DNA from: Sulfurimonas sp. HSL3-2
GTDB taxonomy: Bacteria; Campylobacterota; Campylobacteria; Campylobacterales; Sulfurimonadaceae
Direction: 5' to 3'
Assembly (NCBI RefSeq): GCF_039645965.1
Contig: NZ_CP147917.1
Span: 186,001-250,000 of the forward strand
Length of the DNA stretch: 64,000 nt
The position numbers and the translations under genes are program-made. The notes beneath the pieces were generated by a model, which made no database searches, was not told the DNA's origin, and saw only the letters and a program-made list of their open reading frames with translations. Positions 60,106 to 64,000 of the stretch are shown here, piece by piece; the stretch's first letter is position 1, and every line of letters begins with the position of its first letter.

Positions 60106-62358
60106 ATGAGTAATTTGATTAACTTTAAAATTGATGGCAGAGCAGTAATAGCAAAAAAAGGCGAGACTATTTTGACTGTGGCACGTCGCGAGGGGATATA
60201 TATCCCAACGATGTGTTACATCTCTAAGACTACGCCATGTGCATCTTGCCGTATGTGTGTTGTTGAAGCAGAAGGTGTGGATGGTTTAGTGCTTTCTTGT
60301 AATACGCCTCCGACTGAGGGTATCGAGATCACGACTAATAGTGATGTCCTTCATCAAGAACGTACAAACATCATGAAACTTTATGATGTAAACCACCCTT
60401 TAGAGTGTGGTGTATGTGACAAATCTGGTGAATGTGATCTGCAAAATAAGACATTAGAGTTTGGTGTTGCAAAGCAGAACTTTTCAGCACGTGATCAACA
60501 CCGTAAGATAGAGAACTGGGGGCTTATCAACTATGATCCGTCACTTTGTATTCTTTGTGAGAAATGTGTTCACGTATGTAATGAAGTCATCGGTGATGAT
60601 GCGATCGATCTGCAGTTTGGTGGATATAAATCGAAAGTCATTCCTAAAAACTCTGATACGTTAGACTGTACGTTCTGTGGTGAATGTATCGCAGTTTGTC
60701 CTGTGGGTGCACTTGTAAGTTCTGACTTTAAGTACACTGCAAATGCATGGGAACTTTCTCGTGTTCCGGCGACTTGTGCACACTGTTCAGCAGGATGTGC
60801 TCTAGAGTATGAAGTAAAACATACAGGTATCGCATCTACGGCAAACAGTATCTACAGAGTGAAAAACAACTTTGAATTCAGTTCACTTTGCGGTGCAGGA
60901 AGATTTGGTTTTGACTTTGATAACAAAGCATCTAAGAATGAAGCGGCATTTAGCAAAGCTGTTGAAGCTATTAAAGGTACGACAGCTATCAGATTTAGCT
61001 CTATGATAACAAATGAAGAGGCTCTTATCCTTCAAAAGTTAAAAGAGAAACTTGGTATCAAACTTTACAATGAGGATGCAAGAAAATTCGCAGAATTTAT
61101 GAATGCATATGCAAGTGTTAGCGGTAAAAAACATCACAGTGCGACACTTGAAGCTGTTAGAAAATCAGATGCAGTCATCATCATCGGTTCGATGATAGCG
61201 ACAGACAATCCTGTTGTAAGATATGCGATGACGACAGCTGCAAAGCATAACGGTGCGAAGATAGTATATGCACATCCGGTAGAAGATGCATTGATGCAAA
61301 ACACGATCACTCAGTTCTTAAAATATGAAGTAGGGACTGAAGAGGGCGTTGTAGCACTATTGGCAAAATACCTTCTTCGCGATGCAGATCTGAGCGATGA
61401 CGAGAAAAAATACTTTGAAGGTCTTGATGACGGATATCTAAGTGCTGAAAGTAACATCGGTGAAGATGAACTTGAGCTTATGATGAAGTCACTGACAAGA
61501 ACAAAAAACAGAGTACTGATTATCGGAAACGATATTATGGCTCATAAAGAGGCAAAAAATATAGCAAAACTAGCGGCTATGATCGAAAAATACAGTGACT
61601 TCTCGATCCTTGTAGTACCGCGTGATGTAAACACGCTGGGTGTCAGTCTTACATGTGATCTTGATGAAGACGATAACTCTGCTGACGTAGTTGGATATAA
61701 TGCTGTCGGTAATTTTGTTATATCAAGCCTGAATGATGCTGACTTGGCAGTGGCTTCTCTTAACCAGCAAGAGGGGACGTTCGTTACGATTGACAATCGT
61801 GTAGTCCCTACAAATGCAGCACTTGCATTTGATGGTTATGAGTTAAATGATATTGCAAAAGAGTTTGGTATCGGCAAAGCAAATACAGTAGATTTTACGC
61901 AAGAGTTACCTGTAAGTAGTGGATTTAAAGCTGTTGATTTTGATAGTCTTGAAAACTTTTTATCAAATTTAGGGGATGACGTAAGAGGTTATCTGTTGGA
62001 TGAGATCGAAGTTGAGATGAACGGCGTATTAAGTGATGTAGAAGAACTTCCTGAGTTTAACGGAACGATTATCTATAACGTAAATCCTGTGTTACAGTTT
62101 AACGCTTATACAAATCTTACTAAACAGCTTGAAAAGGATACGACTTTAAGGGGATCGGCACAATTTGCAGCTGCTGCAAAAGTAAGTGACGGAGATAAAG
62201 TCGAGATCAGTTTCGGCGGTAAAAGTATCGTTCGTACATTCAAACAAGAGGAATCTTTAAAAGGGACAATCGCTTTAAATCCTACATTTGATTTTGATGA
62301 AAGTACAACTGCATACAGATTTCAAAAATCTAAAATTATGAGAGTGAATCATGAGTAA
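60106..62358 (+). CDS. nuoG: NADH-quinone oxidoreductase subunit G (first copy)
   Basis: 750 residues; AAGGGG precedes the ATG. 2Fe-2S ligands C37, C48, C51, C65; HPLECGVCDKSGECDL (H-x3-C-x2-C-x5-C, N5-type); two 4Fe-4S motifs CILCEKCVHVC and CTFCGECIAVCPVGAL; then CAHCSAGC and SLCGAGRFG, the ligand pattern of the extra cluster N7. A degenerate molybdopterin-type domain follows. Electron wire of the peripheral arm. Overlaps the second nuoG by 8 bp. Confidence 0.93.
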   Translation: MSNLINFKIDGRAVIAKKGETILTVARREGIYIPTMCYISKTTPCASCRMCVVEAEGVDGLVLSCNTPPTEGIEITTNSDVLHQERTNIMKLYDVNHPLECGVCDKSGECDLQNKTLEFGVAKQNFSARDQHRKIENWGLINYDPSLCILCEKCVHVCNEVIGDDAIDLQFGGYKSKVIPKNSDTLDCTFCGECIAVCPVGALVSSDFKYTANAWELSRVPATCAHCSAGCALEYEVKHTGIASTANSIYRVKNNFEFSSLCGAGRFGFDFDNKASKNEAAFSKAVEAIKGTTAIRFSSMITNEEALILQKLKEKLGIKLYNEDARKFAEFMNAYASVSGKKHHSATLEAVRKSDAVIIIGSMIATDNPVVRYAMTTAAKHNGAKIVYAHPVEDALMQNTITQFLKYEVGTEEGVVALLAKYLLRDADLSDDEKKYFEGLDDGYLSAESNIGEDELELMMKSLTRTKNRVLIIGNDIMAHKEAKNIAKLAAMIEKYSDFSILVVPRDVNTLGVSLTCDLDEDDNSADVVGYNAVGNFVISSLNDADLAVASLNQQEGTFVTIDNRVVPTNAALAFDGYELNDIAKEFGIGKANTVDFTQELPVSSGFKAVDFDSLENFLSNLGDDVRGYLLDEIEVEMNGVLSDVEELPEFNGTIIYNVNPVLQFNAYTNLTKQLEKDTTLRGSAQFAAAAKVSDGDKVEISFGGKSIVRTFKQEESLKGTIALNPTFDFDESTTAYRFQKSKIMRVNHE

Positions 62359-64000
62359 TATTACGATTAATATAGATGGTCGCGAAATACAAACGACTGA
62401 AGGGGAGTTTATATTAAATGCTGCACGTGCAAATGACATATTTATTCCGGCAATATGTTATCTTACACGTTGTAGTCCGACTTTAGCATGCCGTATCTGT
62501 CTCGTTGAGGCAGACGGTAAACAGGTATATGCTTGTAATGCTAAAGCAAAAGATGGTATGAACATCACGACATCGACTGAAAATATTGAGACGGAACGTC
62601 GTGCAATAATGGAAGTCTATGATGTAAACCATCCTTTGCAGTGCGGTGTCTGTGACCAATCAGGGGAATGTGAACTTCAAAACTATACATTGGAGATGGG
62701 TGTAGATTCTCAAAGCTATGCTATCAAAGATGTTAAAAGAGAAGTAAAAGACTGGGGACATATACATTACGATCCGGGTCTTTGTATAGTTTGTGAAAGA
62801 TGTGTGACTGTCTGTAAAGATATGATAGGTGACAACTCTTTAAAAACTGTAGCCCGCGGTGCTGATGCTATCGATAACGAGTATAAAGAAAGTATGCCTA
62901 AAGATGCTTATGCAATGTGGAATAAGCTTAACAAATCTGTTATCGGTCTGACAAGCGGCGAAGAGATGCTTGATTGTACATCTTGTGGGGAGTGTGCATC
63001 TGTTTGTCCTGTCGGAGCGCTTGTTGATACTCACTTTATGTATGAGTCAAATGCTTGGGAACTTCGTCAAGTACCTGCAACTTGCGGTCACTGTAGTGCA
63101 GGCTGTCAAATTAACTATGACATCAAACACACAGATATCGAAAACTCAGATGATAAGATATACCGTGTTATGAACGAATGGAACTATGTATCACTATGTG
63201 GAGCCGGACGTTACGGATATGATTATCAAAACACTGTCGAAGGTAAAGATGAGACTGCATTCGCTGCTGCATTAGAAGCGTTCCAAAAAGCGGATACTAT
63301 CGAGTTTACTTCGACTATCACAAATGAAGAAGCATTGATACTTCAATCGTTAAAAGAAAAATTCGGATACAAGCTTGTTAACAACGAAGCAAAATCATTC
63401 CAAACTTTCTTAAATGATTACAGTGAAGTAAGCGGGAAGTCACTTTACGGAAGCGATCTTCATGAAGCTCACGCAGCAGATTTCATTATCTCTGTCGGAA
63501 CAGCGCTAAAATCTGATAATCCGAATGCAAGATATGCATTTAACAACTCTATGACACTTAATAAAGGTGCCGGACTTTATTTCCATCCGGTTAAAGATCC
63601 TGTTATCGAAGGCATGGGTAAAAATGTGATGAGCATCAATCATGCTCCATTGCAAGAAGAAGCGGTTCTATATCTTTTACTTGACCTGTTCGCAGATAAA
63701 TCAAAATTGCCGGCAAGCGTAGCTGAGTATATAGCGTCATTCCATTCAGAAAAGACGATCACGGTAGAAGAGACTATAAAAGAAAAAGTAGTCGAGATCG
63801 TAAAAGTCAAAAAAGTAAATGAAGAGACGGGTGAAGAGGAAGAGGTAGAGGAAGAAAAATCTACTATGGTCCCTAAAAAAGTATCTAAAGAGGTTCAAGT
63901 AGATGAAAACCGTCTTTTAGAGATACTTGGCGCACCAGCAAATTTTACGGAAAGTCTAGAGAAGTTCTTAGCGAAGAAAGAGAATTTCTCACTTATCGTA
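62351..64000 (+). CDS. NADH-quinone oxidoreductase subunit G (second copy, cut by window end)
   Basis: 550 codons visible, open at the window end. ATG at 62351 lies inside the stop region of the first nuoG. 2Fe-2S ligands C36, C47, C50, C62; HPLQCGVCDQSGECEL; CIVCERCVTVC; CTSCGECASVCPVGAL after an insertion of about 20 residues; CGHCSAGC and SLCGAGRYG. All cluster ligands are retained, so it is probably functional. Near the visible end an acidic/basic low-complexity stretch (NEETGEEEEVEEE, around 63820-63860) interrupts the usual domain. It may serve with or instead of the first copy in a complex I variant. Confidence 0.92.
   Translation, partial: MSNITINIDGREIQTTEGEFILNAARANDIFIPAICYLTRCSPTLACRICLVEADGKQVYACNAKAKDGMNITTSTENIETERRAIMEVYDVNHPLQCGVCDQSGECELQNYTLEMGVDSQSYAIKDVKREVKDWGHIHYDPGLCIVCERCVTVCKDMIGDNSLKTVARGADAIDNEYKESMPKDAYAMWNKLNKSVIGLTSGEEMLDCTSCGECASVCPVGALVDTHFMYESNAWELRQVPATCGHCSAGCQINYDIKHTDIENSDDKIYRVMNEWNYVSLCGAGRYGYDYQNTVEGKDETAFAAALEAFQKADTIEFTSTITNEEALILQSLKEKFGYKLVNNEAKSFQTFLNDYSEVSGKSLYGSDLHEAHAADFIISVGTALKSDNPNARYAFNNSMTLNKGAGLYFHPVKDPVIEGMGKNVMSINHAPLQEEAVLYLLLDLFADKSKLPASVAEYIASFHSEKTITVEETIKEKVVEIVKVKKVNEETGEEEEVEEEKSTMVPKKVSKEVQVDENRLLEILGAPANFTESLEKFLAKKENFSLIV

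Overview
The window is a stretch of chromosome from a Campylobacterota (Epsilonproteobacteria) bacterium, most like Sulfurimonas or a close relative. The clues are: the neighbour set cheZ / U32 protease / purE / DUF3972 / glyQ, shared with Campylobacter jejuni; the futalosine menaquinone gene mqnC; LPP20-type lipoproteins; bipartite PAS + chemoreceptor pairs like C. jejuni CetB/CetA; and a complex I operon in which NuoE and NuoF are replaced by lineage-specific proteins. The DNA is AT-rich and densely coding. No gap between genes exceeds about 300 bases, and I saw no rRNA, insertion sequence, prophage or CRISPR array.

Layout. 1-4514: lipid genes (end of an acyl ligase-ACP-PlsC fusion, glycerophosphodiester phosphodiesterase), an MFS transporter, a truncated haemoglobin and histidinol-phosphatase. 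4597-10579: cheZ, a U32 protein, purE, DUF3972, DUF89, an unknown protein and glyQ. 10585-14690: an exported unknown, mutY, a RecD2-like helicase and tRNA-Arg(CCT). 14788-17020: small orphan membrane, zinc-ribbon and haem-binding genes, ending in a PAS protein. 17032-25967: its partner chemoreceptor, then ribA, hemB, argF, a pentahaem cytochrome c, trpS, a short ribosome hibernation factor, an outer-membrane protein, hemJ and der. 26106-29294: three LPP20-like lipoproteins behind an MscS channel. 29433-38417: doxX, a phosphoribosyltransferase, djlA-like, an EamA transporter, kdsA-ribH-nusB, DUF302, mqnC, an M16-like protein and recG. 38454-39002: long-form hpf. 39058-45569: an operon of a 1336-residue exported protein followed by four prepilin-like proteins. 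45759-54644: aldo/keto reductase, a lipoprotein, a second PAS + chemoreceptor pair (with a CZB domain), nfo, and an operon of FadL porin, acyl-CoA ligase and AAA ATPase. 54890-64000: nuoA-B-C-D, a cysteine-free 74-residue protein in the NuoE position, a 677-residue GltD-like flavoprotein in the NuoF position, and two tandem nuoG genes, the second cut by the window end.

Most notable: (i) a dispersed palindrome TTACATGTAA found eight times, six of them in the short gaps between genes, including one doubled copy that would form a large hairpin between recG and hpf; (ii) the giant exported protein + minor pilin operon, a candidate pilus-tip or secreted adhesin system; (iii) the remodelled electron-input module of complex I; (iv) two split energy-taxis receptor pairs; (v) a CheZ with CheY-binding-like peptides at both ends. 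All assignments come from reading motifs and context by eye; no database search was run.
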